A DNA stretch of 64,000 bases from G016756615 sp050958605. Its GTDB lineage: Bacteria; Pseudomonadota; Alphaproteobacteria; Rhizobiales; Rhizobiaceae. The stretch covers positions 1 to 64,000 of the forward strand of contig NZ_JBJHDO010000010.1 in assembly GCF_050958605.1 (NCBI RefSeq), given 5' to 3'. A program made the translations under genes and the position numbers. Positions 42,507 to 51,280 of this stretch are shown piece after piece; the stretch's first letter is position 1, and every line of letters starts with the position of its first letter. The notes below the pieces were generated by a model that saw only the letters and a program-made list of their open reading frames with translations, was not told the DNA's origin and did not search any database.

Positions 42507-43553
42507 TCAGCCGGCGATCCATTCCTCGAAGCGTTCCGCCACGGCTGCCGGATCGTCGCCGAAATTGGCCATGTCCTGCTCGAAGGTCTGGCTGTAGTTT
42601 TCGGGCGATGTCGGCATGCGCTTGGCGGCATCGGCCGGCACGAATTCGTTGGCGGCCGGATTAAGCGGGCCGTAGTCCGCTTGCATCGTGAAGCCCGCCA
42701 GCGGCTTGCCGCTGACTGCGAATTCGATGAACTTCCTGGCGTTCTCGGCGTTCGGCGTGCCCTTGGCGACGACCCAGTAGGCGCGTTCGATTTCGCCCTG
42801 GTTCCAGGTCATGGCGACAGATGCGCCGGCCTCCTCGGCCTCGTAGTAGCGGCCATGCCAGATGCCGATCAGGTCGACTTCGCCGTCGCGCAGGATCTGG
42901 GTCGATTGGGCACCGGCCGTCCACCAGACGCGGATGTGATCCTTGATACGGTCAAGCGAGGCAAAGGCGCGGTCGACGTCGAGCGGATAAAGGTCCTTGA
43001 CCTCCACGCCGTCGGCGAGCAGCGCGATCGGCAGCACGCGGGCCGAATAGCGCTGCAGCGAACGGGCGCCGCGGAACTTCTCGACGTCCCAGAACTCAGC
43101 CCAGGTCTTGGGGCCTTCCTTGATGCGGTCTGTGCGCCAGGCCATCACGGTCGCGAAAGCGTGCGAGGCGACGCCGTTCTCGAAGAGGCCGTCGGGATAG
43201 GGCGCTTCGAGATCCTCGATGATGCCTGCCTGGTTGGCGCGTACCAGTTCGCCGCCGCCGAGCGTGGTGACGTCGAATTCGTAGGTGCCGGTCTTGGTCT
43301 GCTGGGCAAGCTTGGCGAAGGACACCGGGGAAACGGTGCGGATCTCGATACCCGTTTCGGCTGTGAACGGATCGAACAGATGGGTGCGCGCAGCTTCTTC
43401 CCACGGGCCGCCCCAGGTGTTGATGTAGAGCACCTTTTCCTGCGCCCTGGCCACGTAGGGCATGGCGACGGTCGAGGCGAGCGCGGCGCCCGCGCCCTTC
43501 AGGAACATGCGGCGATCGGGCGTCCAGAAGCCCTTGTTGATGCGATCGGTCAT
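42507..43553 (-). CDS. PotD-like ABC substrate-binding protein
   Basis: 348 residues; GGGAGGTAAAGCA precedes the ATG. A Tat signal (TPDRRMFLKGAGAALASTVA) leads to a type II periplasmic-binding protein: LYINTWGGPWEEAARTHLFD, FDVTTLGGGELVRANQAGI and VWWTAGAQSTQILRDGEVDL. It is similar to spermidine/putrescine and related opine-like binding proteins. It is the dedicated binding protein of the adjacent permeases. A paralogue lies at 38097-39131 in the same run. Confidence 0.92.
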   Translation of the reverse strand: MTDRINKGFWTPDRRMFLKGAGAALASTVAMPYVARAQEKVLYINTWGGPWEEAARTHLFDPFTAETGIEIRTVSPVSFAKLAQQTKTGTYEFDVTTLGGGELVRANQAGIIEDLEAPYPDGLFENGVASHAFATVMAWRTDRIKEGPKTWAEFWDVEKFRGARSLQRYSARVLPIALLADGVEVKDLYPLDVDRAFASLDRIKDHIRVWWTAGAQSTQILRDGEVDLIGIWHGRYYEAEEAGASVAMTWNQGEIERAYWVVAKGTPNAENARKFIEFAVSGKPLAGFTMQADYGPLNPAANEFVPADAAKRMPTSPENYSQTFEQDMANFGDDPAAVAERFEEWIAG

Positions 43554-43573
43554 TGCTTTACCTCCCTTGGCCT

Positions 43574-44542
43574 TCAGGCTCTGAATGTGGCTTCGTAGAG
43601 ACGGAGCCAGTTCTTGTGAGTGATCTTGGCGACCTCCTCCTCGGAGAAGCCGACGGCCCTCAGACCACCGGGGATGACGCCCATGTCTTCCACTTTCTGG
43701 AACCAGTCGGGTGGCGGGGCCTTGAGCGGCCGCCCAGCGGCGCTGGCGCCATAATCCGCGCCGCGGGTCCAGCGGCCCTGGCGCATCCAGGCATAGTCCG
43801 GCGCGGTGAAGTTGTGGCTGCGATCCGTGCCGATGGCGACCGAGTCGACGCCCGCGATCTCGGCCGTGCGCGCGACCATGCCGCACCACGCCTCGATCGA
43901 ACTGCAGTACTCGTCTCCGGTGATATTGCGGTAGGCGGCGCAGCCGATCACGCCGCCCGTCTGGCCGAGTGCCTTCAATACGTCGTCCGACTTGTTGCGC
44001 TTGTGGTCGAACAGCGAGCGCGCATTGGCGTGCGTCACCGCGATCGGCTTGGAAGAAGCTTCGATGGCGTCGAGTGTCGAGCGGTCGCCGACATGGCTGC
44101 AATCGACCAGCATGCCGGCGGCATTCATTTCGCGCACGACTTCCCTACCGAAACGCGCGAGACCGGAATCCTCGGCCTCGTAGCAGCTGCCGGCAAGTTC
44201 GTTCTGGTTGTTATAGGTGAGCTGGACGACCCGCACGCCGAGTTCCGCGAAAAGCTCGACGAAGCGTATGCGGCCCTCGAACAGATTGGCGTTCTGGTAG
44301 CCGAGGATCACCGCCACCTTGCCCTCGCGGCCGATGCGTTCGACTTCGGCAGCCGTGGTCGCGATCTCCGCGACATCGGCGTTCTCGCGCACCAGATCGC
44401 GCCAGCGACCAAGCGAATCCAGCGATTCCACCGCGCCTTCCCAGAATCCGCAGGTCACCACGACGCCGCCGACCTTGGCTGTCTGCAGGGACTGAAACGC
44501 CTGCCGGTCGAAGTGACCGCATTGCAATCCATCAATGATCAT
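43574..44542 (-). CDS. Peptidase M19 (membrane dipeptidase) family protein with atypical metal site
   Basis: 322 residues. The TIM-barrel M19 pattern is visible in QLTYNNQNELAG, MLVDCSHVGDRSTLDAIE (ligand histidine), PIAVTHANARSLFD (second histidine) and GVDSVAIGTDRSHNF. However, the N-terminal DGHxD metal motif is replaced by IDGLQCGHFD, and the bridging-glutamate region reads LGYQNANLF with Q. Ligands for one zinc of the usual pair seem lost. It may hydrolyse an amide or dipeptide-like compound with one metal. The start overlaps the preceding gene stop by four bases (ATGA), and the binding-protein gene follows after 20 bases. Confidence 0.85.
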   Translation of the reverse strand: MIIDGLQCGHFDRQAFQSLQTAKVGGVVVTCGFWEGAVESLDSLGRWRDLVRENADVAEIATTAAEVERIGREGKVAVILGYQNANLFEGRIRFVELFAELGVRVVQLTYNNQNELAGSCYEAEDSGLARFGREVVREMNAAGMLVDCSHVGDRSTLDAIEASSKPIAVTHANARSLFDHKRNKSDDVLKALGQTGGVIGCAAYRNITGDEYCSSIEAWCGMVARTAEIAGVDSVAIGTDRSHNFTAPDYAWMRQGRWTRGADYGASAAGRPLKAPPPDWFQKVEDMGVIPGGLRAVGFSEEEVAKITHKNWLRLYEATFRA

Positions 44543-45270
44543 GAGTTGGTGCTTTCCGTTCGAGTTTCGGCGCGGGGCGCTACGAGGAAGCCGACGTCGG
44601 TATCGTCATCATTGTCCTTGCGGCCGATGACGGTACCGTCCTGATTGACGATTATCGGACCGGCGTGCCGTCGCGAGACCACGCTGTCGGCGGCAAGCGC
44701 CTTCTTGGCCTGATGGTAAATGCGCCACCACAATTCCGCCTGGACCTGCAGCCCGTCCTCGAGCAGCGACCAGAGCAATGGATCGTCGTGCCTGACGTCA
44801 CCGGAAAGCGCCCGAGGTTTCGCCGTCAGGACTGCCTCGCCGCCCAGGGTCATGGCCACGGACAATCCGTTGCGGTTAGCGAATGCCTCGGCGACCTTGA
44901 ATTCCTCAGGGTCGAGCGCGTCCGCGACGACGACCTCGGCCTCGCTGAAGCGCGTGGCGAGTTCGCCGAGCAGGTCGATCACCGCCGGCAGCACGAACCA
45001 GGCGTGCTGGCCGTTGCCGTCGAGACGCAGCCTGGCAGCCTCCTCGGAGACGATGGCGATGTTTTCCGGGCGCATCCGGCAGAGCTCGTCGAAGCGCTTC
45101 TCCAGCAGCGCGAAGCCGCCGAGGCCGAGTTTCTGCGAATACATGGGCACGTCCTGGACGGCGAGGCAGAGACCCTTCGGCTGGCCCGTCAAGGACAGGA
45201 TGCGTTGCGACATCATGCGCATTTCGCGCGGCATGACGCGCAGGATCTGATCGGACTGGCAAACGCTCAT
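44539..45270 (-). CDS. Unrecognised protein of the IclR-led operon
   Basis: 243 residues from ATG 45270. I do not recognise the family. It is soluble with mixed alpha/beta composition: SLTGQPKGLCLAVQDVPMYS, KRFDELCRMRPENIAIVSEE, AWFVLPAVIDLLGELATRFS, and a C-terminal strand GPIIVNQDGTVIGRKDND. No signal peptide, cysteine cluster or P-loop. It overlaps the upstream 573-residue gene and the downstream M19 gene by four bases each (ATGA at both junctions), so it is probably made in fixed proportion with both and may be a subunit. Confidence 0.82.
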   Translation of the reverse strand: MSVCQSDQILRVMPREMRMMSQRILSLTGQPKGLCLAVQDVPMYSQKLGLGGFALLEKRFDELCRMRPENIAIVSEEAARLRLDGNGQHAWFVLPAVIDLLGELATRFSEAEVVVADALDPEEFKVAEAFANRNGLSVAMTLGGEAVLTAKPRALSGDVRHDDPLLWSLLEDGLQVQAELWWRIYHQAKKALAADSVVSRRHAGPIIVNQDGTVIGRKDNDDDTDVGFLVAPRAETRTESTNS

Positions 45271-46988
45271 TGGATCGGCTCCGCGGGATAGAACCATGTG
45301 CCTGCGAAGCCGGAGCGAATTTCGTCTGGGGTCGGGGCGCCATGGTAGAGCACGCCGCGCAGGTTGCGGTTGAGGAAGTCTCGCGTCTTGTCGACGCCGT
45401 GGATGCCGCAGTTCATCAGCCGCACGAGATCGATCGGTACGAAATTCTCTGAATTGATGTTGGCGTGCGGCGTGTGGAACTGCTCATCGCGCAGGCTTTG
45501 GATGCGGGCGACGAGATGGCGATGCTCGGGATGCTTCAGCAGCAGCCGCGCGACCGTGGTCGACGGGTCCACCGCCTCGATGTCGGCCATCAGCGCCTGG
45601 ACGCCGCCGCAGACATCCAGGCCGAGATCGAGAGCGTCCGGCACTTCTTCGCGGGCGCCGCGGCGCGGCTCCTCAGCGGTCTCGGATTTGTACCAGACAT
45701 ATTTATAGGCGCCCGCCGCCGCCATGTCGGTGTCGAGCGCCCAGCGATAGTCTCGACGGATCAGCTCGGAAAGGCTGGCGACCGTCTCGGCGGGCGACAC
45801 GGTGAACTCGTCGGGTGCGTCTATTCCGGCAAAGAGCGCGTCGGCCTCCTCGGGGACGAGCTCGATGAGGAGCACGAGCAGCGTTTCGAACGCCTCCGGG
45901 CTGGCGGTCTTCTCAAAGCGCGAGACCAGCACGTCGAGCGGCGCCGCATGTGTCTCGCCGTGGATGCGGCCGCTGTCGCGGAATGCTGTGAGCGCGTCGA
46001 GCGCCTGTGCGAGATCGTCGGCGATGTCGGCGCTGGAGGTGAAGGCCTCGTAGACCATCCGGTCCTGGCGCCGGAATGTGATGGCAGTCTGCAAAAGGTC
46101 GATCAGCTGTGCAATGCGCGTGTCGGTAGCCTGGAGTTCGAGTCCGCGCGCCCTGGCGATCGCCGTTTCACGGGCACGGATCCAGGCGTTGATCAGGCGG
46201 GGGTGGTTGTGGATGAAGAAGATCAGGCCGAGGGCGGAACCGTTGCCCACGCCGAGATAGCGACGGATCGAGGGGTCGAGCGGCACGGCTTCGTCGGATT
46301 GGAGGCGGGCCAGATGCTCGACGAGGTCACAGGAATATTCGCGCATCATGTAGGCGGTGAGCAATTGCGCCTGCAGCACCCCGCCCAGCGGATGGTCGCG
46401 GCCGAGCGACGGGAACGAACGGGTGCCGAAAGTGCCGTTGCCGTCGAGGCCGGTGTTGCGCATGAGATAGCACACCTTGGAGAGGTCCTCCATCGCCGGC
46501 TGGCGGCCGGCTGCCAACGCCTCGAGCGTCTGGTCGAAGACGCGCATCGAGCGGTTCGAACGGCACCAGATGAGCGCGTTCGGCGTGGCTCGACCGGTGT
46601 AGAGCTTCGGCAGCTCGCGTCGAGCCGCTTCGATGTCGGCCTCATCAGCCGGTCCTTCGTTGAGCGTGCCCATCATGTCCCAGGCCTGCCCGATGATGCG
46701 GCCGGTGCGAGCGGTCCGGCTCGGCGGACGCGAGAAGGCTATGAAGCTGAATTCGCGATCGGGGGCCTTGATCGAATAGACGACGGTGCCCTCCGCATTC
46801 GGCTCGACGTCGAAGCGGACGATCGAGATGTCCCAGCGCTCGCGCAGCATCCTGTTCATGAAGGCGCGCGCCCCGCTCAGGCGCGACGGTTGGCTGGCGG
46901 CCAGGCTTTCAGGCCTCATCACTTGCGATCCCGCGCGCATGCGCGCGGTCACGTCCGGCCCGTTGGTGGGCTGCGTCATGTCGGTCAT
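45267..46988 (-). CDS. Large unrecognised protein of the IclR-led operon
   Basis: 573 residues. I cannot assign a family. It is helix-rich with no signal peptide or membrane segment. Conspicuous segments are SRLSGARAFMNRMLRERWDI, VYSIKAPDREFSFIAFSRPP, YLMRNTGLDGNGTFGTRSFP, LGLIFFIHNHPRLINAWIRA, FHTPHANINSENFVPIDLVR and GIHGVDKTRDFLNRNLRGVL. Histidine and asparagine clusters near the C-terminus could be catalytic. It starts two bases after the IclR stop (an ATG at 46979 is an alternative) and is coupled to the next gene by an ATGA overlap. Confidence 0.85.
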   Translation of the reverse strand: MTDMTQPTNGPDVTARMRAGSQVMRPESLAASQPSRLSGARAFMNRMLRERWDISIVRFDVEPNAEGTVVYSIKAPDREFSFIAFSRPPSRTARTGRIIGQAWDMMGTLNEGPADEADIEAARRELPKLYTGRATPNALIWCRSNRSMRVFDQTLEALAAGRQPAMEDLSKVCYLMRNTGLDGNGTFGTRSFPSLGRDHPLGGVLQAQLLTAYMMREYSCDLVEHLARLQSDEAVPLDPSIRRYLGVGNGSALGLIFFIHNHPRLINAWIRARETAIARARGLELQATDTRIAQLIDLLQTAITFRRQDRMVYEAFTSSADIADDLAQALDALTAFRDSGRIHGETHAAPLDVLVSRFEKTASPEAFETLLVLLIELVPEEADALFAGIDAPDEFTVSPAETVASLSELIRRDYRWALDTDMAAAGAYKYVWYKSETAEEPRRGAREEVPDALDLGLDVCGGVQALMADIEAVDPSTTVARLLLKHPEHRHLVARIQSLRDEQFHTPHANINSENFVPIDLVRLMNCGIHGVDKTRDFLNRNLRGVLYHGAPTPDEIRSGFAGTWFYPAEPIQ

Positions 46989-46989
46989 C

Positions 46990-47748
46990 TCACCGATGTT
47001 TTCCCTGCTGGATGCTGGTAATTTCCCCGGCCGCCGCGATCAGCGGCTGCTTGAAAGTATCGAGGACGAAACGCGTCTCCGGCATGACGAGCGATAGCGT
47101 CGCGAAACACCTGCCGTTGAGATCGAAGACCGGCGCGGCAATGGCGATGACGCCGCTCTTGGTGTAGCCGCTGGAGACCGCGTAACCGTTGGCGCGGGCC
47201 TCGACGAGGATTTCTTCCGGGGCGAAGTCTTCCCCGCTTTGGCGCAATCTTGCCAGCGTCGCCTCGTCGGCGAAGGCGGTCAGGATGCGGCCGGAAGCCG
47301 AGCCGCTGAGCGACATCGTCGTGCCGAGCTTCTGCTCGGCCCGCAGCAGGCTTTCGGAATCGACGCGAGAGACGATGAAGGGCAGCCCCCGGTCGATGAC
47401 CGCGACCGATGCTGTCTCCTTGACCTTGGCTACGAGGGCCTCGAGCACGGGCTGGACGCGTGTGCCGAGGTCGGCCTGTTCCAACGCGGCTCCGGCGAAG
47501 CGGCAGGCATGCATGGAAAGCCGATAGCGCATCTCCTGGTCCTGCTCGACCCAGCCCGCCTCGATCAGGGTCAGCAGCCGTTGGTAGGCGGTAGGTCGCG
47601 ACAGCTGCATGGCGGATGCGATTTCCGGCAACCGCATTCCGCGCCCGCTCGCGGCAAGAACGTCGAGCACGGCCAGCGTCTTGATGACGGTGGACAGCGG
47701 CCTGACGCCGCTGTGCTCTTGTATTCTATTCGAATATGACGTATCCAT
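46990..47748 (-). CDS. IclR-family transcriptional regulator
   Basis: 252 residues. An N-terminal winged HTH (RPLSTVIKTLAVLDVLAASG ... RLPEIASAMQLSRPTAYQRL LTLIEAGWV) and a C-terminal IclR effector domain (VAVIDRGLPFIVSRVDS, LSGSASGRILTAFADEAT, VIAIAAPVFDLNGRCFATLS). It is the first gene of the uptake/catabolic run, directly joined to the next gene, so it is probably autoregulated with the operon. The ribosome binding site is weak and the upstream DNA is AT-rich. Palindromic ATTCGAAT lies at the beginning of the gene near 47735. Confidence 0.9.
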   Translation of the reverse strand: MDTSYSNRIQEHSGVRPLSTVIKTLAVLDVLAASGRGMRLPEIASAMQLSRPTAYQRLLTLIEAGWVEQDQEMRYRLSMHACRFAGAALEQADLGTRVQPVLEALVAKVKETASVAVIDRGLPFIVSRVDSESLLRAEQKLGTTMSLSGSASGRILTAFADEATLARLRQSGEDFAPEEILVEARANGYAVSSGYTKSGVIAIAAPVFDLNGRCFATLSLVMPETRFVLDTFKQPLIAAAGEITSIQQGKHR

Positions 47749-48330
47749 AAAAAATATAATTCAGCCAAGCGTCGGAGCTGTCAACCGCGGCGGCGGTCAC
47801 TTCGGTCTGTCGAAGAGGCCGTTTTCCGGCAAACGCTTGGAACTACTGGGCAATATTTTTTGGTTTCAGACACGCCGATCGCGTTCTTTTGGCTAAAATT
47901 ATGGCCACGCATAGGCGGTCCGGCCAGATGCATTTAGGTCGAATCGGAGAACGAGGCTTCGCAAGTCAGGTCGTTTATTCGGTTCGCAATGCTACCGGCA
48001 TTCGCTTTGTGAGCCGCATGACCGATGCGAGCGGCGTTATGTGTAAAGCGCCAATGGCGAGAAGACAGAATCGGCCCCCTTATCGGCCTTACAGAAATCC
48101 CTAAGCGGGACTGAAGTCGGCATGCCCACTTTCCCGGGGCGGGAAAGTTCCTCGGCCCGGAGCTGATCAAGAGGCTGCTTCAAGGTTGCTCAGAATAATG
48201 AGCGATGATAATGCTCGCGAACGGGGATGGCAGGCTGCGAGGAGGGCGCTCGTGCCGGGAAATGGCTCGAACGCCCGCAGCGCGCTGCCGGTCCCTCTCT
48301 TTTGTTCAGCTAGACAAGGACGAGTGCAGA
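47749..48330. other. Divergent intergenic region between IclR and ThDP enzyme genes
   Basis: 582 bases. An AT-rich stretch just upstream of the IclR start probably contains the operon promoter. A small hairpin (ACTTTCCC / GGGAAAGT, 48128-48148) lies nearer the ThDP gene. Open frames here lack ribosome binding sites and family features, so none is called. Confidence 0.5.
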
Positions 48331-49881
48331 ATGAACGGCGCCGACATGCTTTGCGACGTGTTGCTGGTCAACGGTGTGGACGTCTGTTTCGCCAATCCCG
48401 GCACATCGGAGATGCACTTCGTGGCGGCGCTCGATCGCAAGCCACAAATGCGTTGCGTCCTGGGCCTCGCGGAAGGCGTGGTGACTGGGGCGGCGGATGG
48501 CTACGCCCGGATGGCCGACAAGCCGGCGGCGACGCTGCTGCATACCGGGCCCGGCCTCGCCAACGGCCTCGCAAACCTGCACAACGCACGGCGCGCTCGG
48601 ACGCCCATGGTCAATATTGTGGGTGACCACGCCAGCTACCACCTGCGGTATGACGCACCGCTGACCAGCGATATCGAAAGCTTGGCGAAGCCGATGTCGC
48701 ACTGGGTCGGCCGTATCGCAACTCCCGCCGACGTTCGGGCGAAGACGGAGGAGGCCTATACGGCCGCCTTGATGCGGCGCGGCGTCTCCACCATGATTCT
48801 GCCTGCCGACGCTGCCTGGGGCGAGGTGGCGCCCGAAAGCTTATCGGCCGTGACCCTGCCGCCACGGCCGGCAATTGCCGGCGACGCGTTGGCTGCCGCC
48901 GCAGAGGCTTTGCGCAGCGGCAGGCGCGTAGCCATCATCCTTGCCGGACGGGCGTTGCGCGCGCATGCGTTGGAAACGGCGGGACGGATTTCGGCGAGCA
49001 CGGGCGCTGCCCTGTTTTCTCAGACCTCGGATCGCTCAGAACGCGGTGCGGGCCGCGTCGCAGCGCGCCCCATTCCATACATTATCGACCAAGCGGTTGC
49101 GGCGTTGGCCGAGTTCGACGTTGCGATCTGCGTCGGGGGGAAGCAGCCGGTCGGCTTCTTCGCGTATCCGGGCAAGCCGAGCACCACGCTTCGGCCCGAC
49201 TGCGAGATCATAGAGCTGGCGGGGCACGAGAACGATCTCGCGGAGGCGCTTGGCACGTTGGCCGAGGAAATCGGCGTTCGCAAGGATTCGGCCTTCCCAG
49301 CCAACCGCTTCACACAGCGCGAGATCGCCGCGCCTGTCGGCGATCTCAACGCCGACAGCGTTTGCGTTGCCGTGGCGCGCGCCTTGCCGGAAAACGCGAT
49401 CGTCTGCGACGAATCCGTCACTTCCGGTCGCAGGCTGGCCGCACTCGCGCCGGGGCTGGTTCCGCATGACCACATTCCTCTCACAGGTGGCGCGATCGGC
49501 GGCGGAATTCCCCTTGCCGTCGGCGCCGGCATCGCTTGCCCGGACCGCAAGGTGGTGGCCATGCAGGCCGACGGCAGCGGCATGTACACCGTTCAGGGTT
49601 TGTGGACGCAGGCCCGCGAGAATCTGGACGTGGTGACAGTCATATTGTCCAATCGCGCCTACGCTATCCTGCAAGGTGAGATGCGCAATGTCGGTGTCAA
49701 TGAATTCGGCCGCAATGCCCGTCGCATGCTCGATCTCGATTCGCCCGAACTGGATTGGTGCTCATTGGCTCGCGGCATGGGGGTCGAGGCGGCCCGTGCC
49801 GATACGATCGAGCAGTTCACCGATCTGTTCGGCTCGGCCCTTTCGCGCAAAGGTCCCTTCCTGATCGAAGCCCGGATCTAG
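48331..49881 (+). CDS. ThDP-dependent enzyme, acetolactate synthase large subunit-like
   Basis: 516 residues from ATG 48331. Three-domain ThDP fold: the N-terminal Pyr domain has the activating glutamate in LGLAEGVVTGAADGYARM; a central domain follows; the C-terminal PP domain has the metal/ThDP motif AMQADGSGMYTVQGL with the asparagine about 26 residues later in ILSNRAYAIL. Group members include acetolactate synthase, benzoylformate decarboxylase and related 2-keto acid decarboxylases. It is shorter than IlvB/IlvI, and no small subunit is adjacent, so a decarboxylase or carboligase of unknown substrate is likely. Confidence 0.85.
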   Translation: MNGADMLCDVLLVNGVDVCFANPGTSEMHFVAALDRKPQMRCVLGLAEGVVTGAADGYARMADKPAATLLHTGPGLANGLANLHNARRARTPMVNIVGDHASYHLRYDAPLTSDIESLAKPMSHWVGRIATPADVRAKTEEAYTAALMRRGVSTMILPADAAWGEVAPESLSAVTLPPRPAIAGDALAAAAEALRSGRRVAIILAGRALRAHALETAGRISASTGAALFSQTSDRSERGAGRVAARPIPYIIDQAVAALAEFDVAICVGGKQPVGFFAYPGKPSTTLRPDCEIIELAGHENDLAEALGTLAEEIGVRKDSAFPANRFTQREIAAPVGDLNADSVCVAVARALPENAIVCDESVTSGRRLAALAPGLVPHDHIPLTGGAIGGGIPLAVGAGIACPDRKVVAMQADGSGMYTVQGLWTQARENLDVVTVILSNRAYAILQGEMRNVGVNEFGRNARRMLDLDSPELDWCSLARGMGVEAARADTIEQFTDLFGSALSRKGPFLIEARI

Positions 49882-49908
49882 GATCAAGTCGCGTCCTGCC
49901 ATAAGGCC

Positions 49909-50370
49909 TCAAAAGAGGCGCGGATCGAGCGAGAAGGGTTCCAGGCCAGCGATGCGGATATCAGCCGCACCGGGATGGCCGTGGTTTATCAGCACGTTCA
50001 GATCCGAAGAGTTGGCGACAGGCACGATGGCGGAAGGGACGCGCAACAACAGCGTCGAGCGTCCTTCGTGCCATTCATCGCCCCTTTTTTGGCTCCAGGC
50101 CTCGTGTCGGCGCCAATCCGACGGAAGGCCTGCCAACCCGACGTCCTCTATCGTTACGGTGTCCGGTAACTCATATGTGACCATGACGAGTTCCGGCAGT
50201 AGCGTCGGATCCTCCACATGGACGAGCTTCTCAAGAACACAGAGGGCAGGAGAGGTGGCGCAGTAGGTAACGGCATGGCCAACTGTGTTCCAGCGCCCGT
50301 CAAAATGAAGGCCGTAACCGCCATCGAGCGCCTGTGCGTACTGTGTGCCCGACAGGCGCCAGAGCAACAT
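49909..50370 (-). CDS. RES-domain toxin
   Basis: 153 residues. The RES fold is clear: LLWRLSGTQYAQALDGGYG then HFDGRWNTVGHAVTYCATSP ALCVLEKLVH, with conserved R, Y and E positions, and IVPVANSSDLNVLINHGHPG downstream with the serine region. RES toxins degrade NAD+ and stop growth. The start overlaps the stop of the antitoxin gene by one base, so antitoxin is translated first, the normal order of this pair. Confidence 0.93.
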   Translation of the reverse strand: MLLWRLSGTQYAQALDGGYGLHFDGRWNTVGHAVTYCATSPALCVLEKLVHVEDPTLLPELVMVTYELPDTVTIEDVGLAGLPSDWRRHEAWSQKRGDEWHEGRSTLLLRVPSAIVPVANSSDLNVLINHGHPGAADIRIAGLEPFSLDPRLF

Positions 50371-50807
50371 CAGGCGGCAGCACCCCAAGCGATCTTGCCA
50401 AGGATGGTCTCGACCACGCGCGCGCCGGCTTCGGTTTGTGCCACAACGAGCGGTGTTTCGCCGGCGAGTTCGATGAGCGGACGACGAAGCCACCGGTTGG
50501 CCTTGCTCTGGTCCCCGAAGGTCTGTTCGGCCAGAGACTGGACGCGAAGGAGTCGGACCGCGCGATCGGACTCTTCCACCGTCAGGGGCTGCTGCTTATT
50601 TGCGCGGTGACGACGAGTGCGCTGCGGGATCACGAGCCTTTCGATTTCCTGCTCGGTCATTCCTGCCCGGCTAAGGCCGAGAAGCGCAGTGAGTGGAAGC
50701 CTGCTGCGGACGGCCAAGGCCAGGTCCGCTTGCGAACGCACGGCCCTGCCGAGCACGCTCTGGCCACCAAGCTTTCGTGCGACCTCCTCGACAATGGCAA
50801 TCGACAT
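50370..50807 (-). CDS. Xre/MbcA/ParS-type antitoxin (DUF2384)
   Basis: 145 residues. The N-terminal helical region (ADLALAVRSRLPLTALLGLS RAGMTEQEIERLVIPQRTRR) and the C-terminal MbcA/ParS toxin-binding domain (AEQTFGDQSKANRWLRRPLI ELAGETPL and VVETILGKIAWG) are typical of RES partners. It neutralises the toxin by covering the NAD-binding site and usually represses the operon. AGCAGGAGGCCGTC precedes the ATG. Confidence 0.93.
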   Translation of the reverse strand: MSIAIVEEVARKLGGQSVLGRAVRSQADLALAVRSRLPLTALLGLSRAGMTEQEIERLVIPQRTRRHRANKQQPLTVEESDRAVRLLRVQSLAEQTFGDQSKANRWLRRPLIELAGETPLVVAQTEAGARVVETILGKIAWGAAA

Positions 50808-50817
50808 GACGGCCTCC

Positions 50818-50867
50818 TGCTGATCGGCAATCTGCCACAGATATAAGCAGCAAATTGCCGATCAGCA
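50818..50867 (-). promoter_or_regulatory. Promoter-operator of the RES/Xre pair
   Basis: Bases 50818-50831 (TGCTGATCGGCAAT) and 50854-50867 are exact 14-bp reverse complements separated by 22 bases. On the minus strand they overlap a -35-like TTGCTG and a TATATC -10 with a 17-base spacer. The downstream arm also touches the AGCAGGAGG ribosome binding site. This is an obvious autorepression layout for the antitoxin. Confidence 0.75.
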
Positions 50868-51280
50868 AGAACAGCAATCCGTCGGGGCCGTGGCGCGTTG
50901 GAAGTATGGCGGGACTGAGCCAGCATTCCCCGGATCGATGCGGACGGCCACCCGAGTGATCGGCGCAATCGCCCTGGCAGCGAGCACAACTCTGTTCACG
51001 TTTCGTATTCTGCTGCCCGCTCGGCGGATGATCAGTGTGCGACGCCTCTCCTTGAGCGCCGAGCAGCATCAAATACATTGCGGTAACGCTGGGGAACTTC
51101 CCGTTTTGTTTATATAAACGCTGGTCCTACCACATTTTGTCCCTGCCAACGCCGGTTTTGACGACTCCTCAGTGCTCGCGTTGCACGCCAACATAGCTAA
51201 CGAACGGTAAACGGGCGGTCTTTTCGCGGACCGACCTAGGCTTGTGGCCGTGCTCACAGAAGCACACGGGAAGGGGCGGT
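50868..51280. other. Upstream region of the giant gene
   Basis: 413 bases with no supported gene. A 12-bp perfect palindrome GTTTATATAAAC lies at 51108-51119 in a short AT-rich patch and may be part of a promoter or operator for the giant gene 162 bases downstream. Confidence 0.5.

Noticed and set aside
45465..47021. 518-codon plus-strand frame opposite the unrecognised 573-residue gene
   Set aside because: Since neither strand matches a known family, both were considered. The minus frame is tightly coupled to neighbours by ATGA overlap and has natural composition, while the plus frame is E/R/H-rich and shadow-like.
47934..48170. 78-codon minus-strand frame in the IclR/ThDP intergenic region
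   Set aside because: It has no ribosome binding site, no regular secondary-structure pattern and no partner gene; treated as chance.
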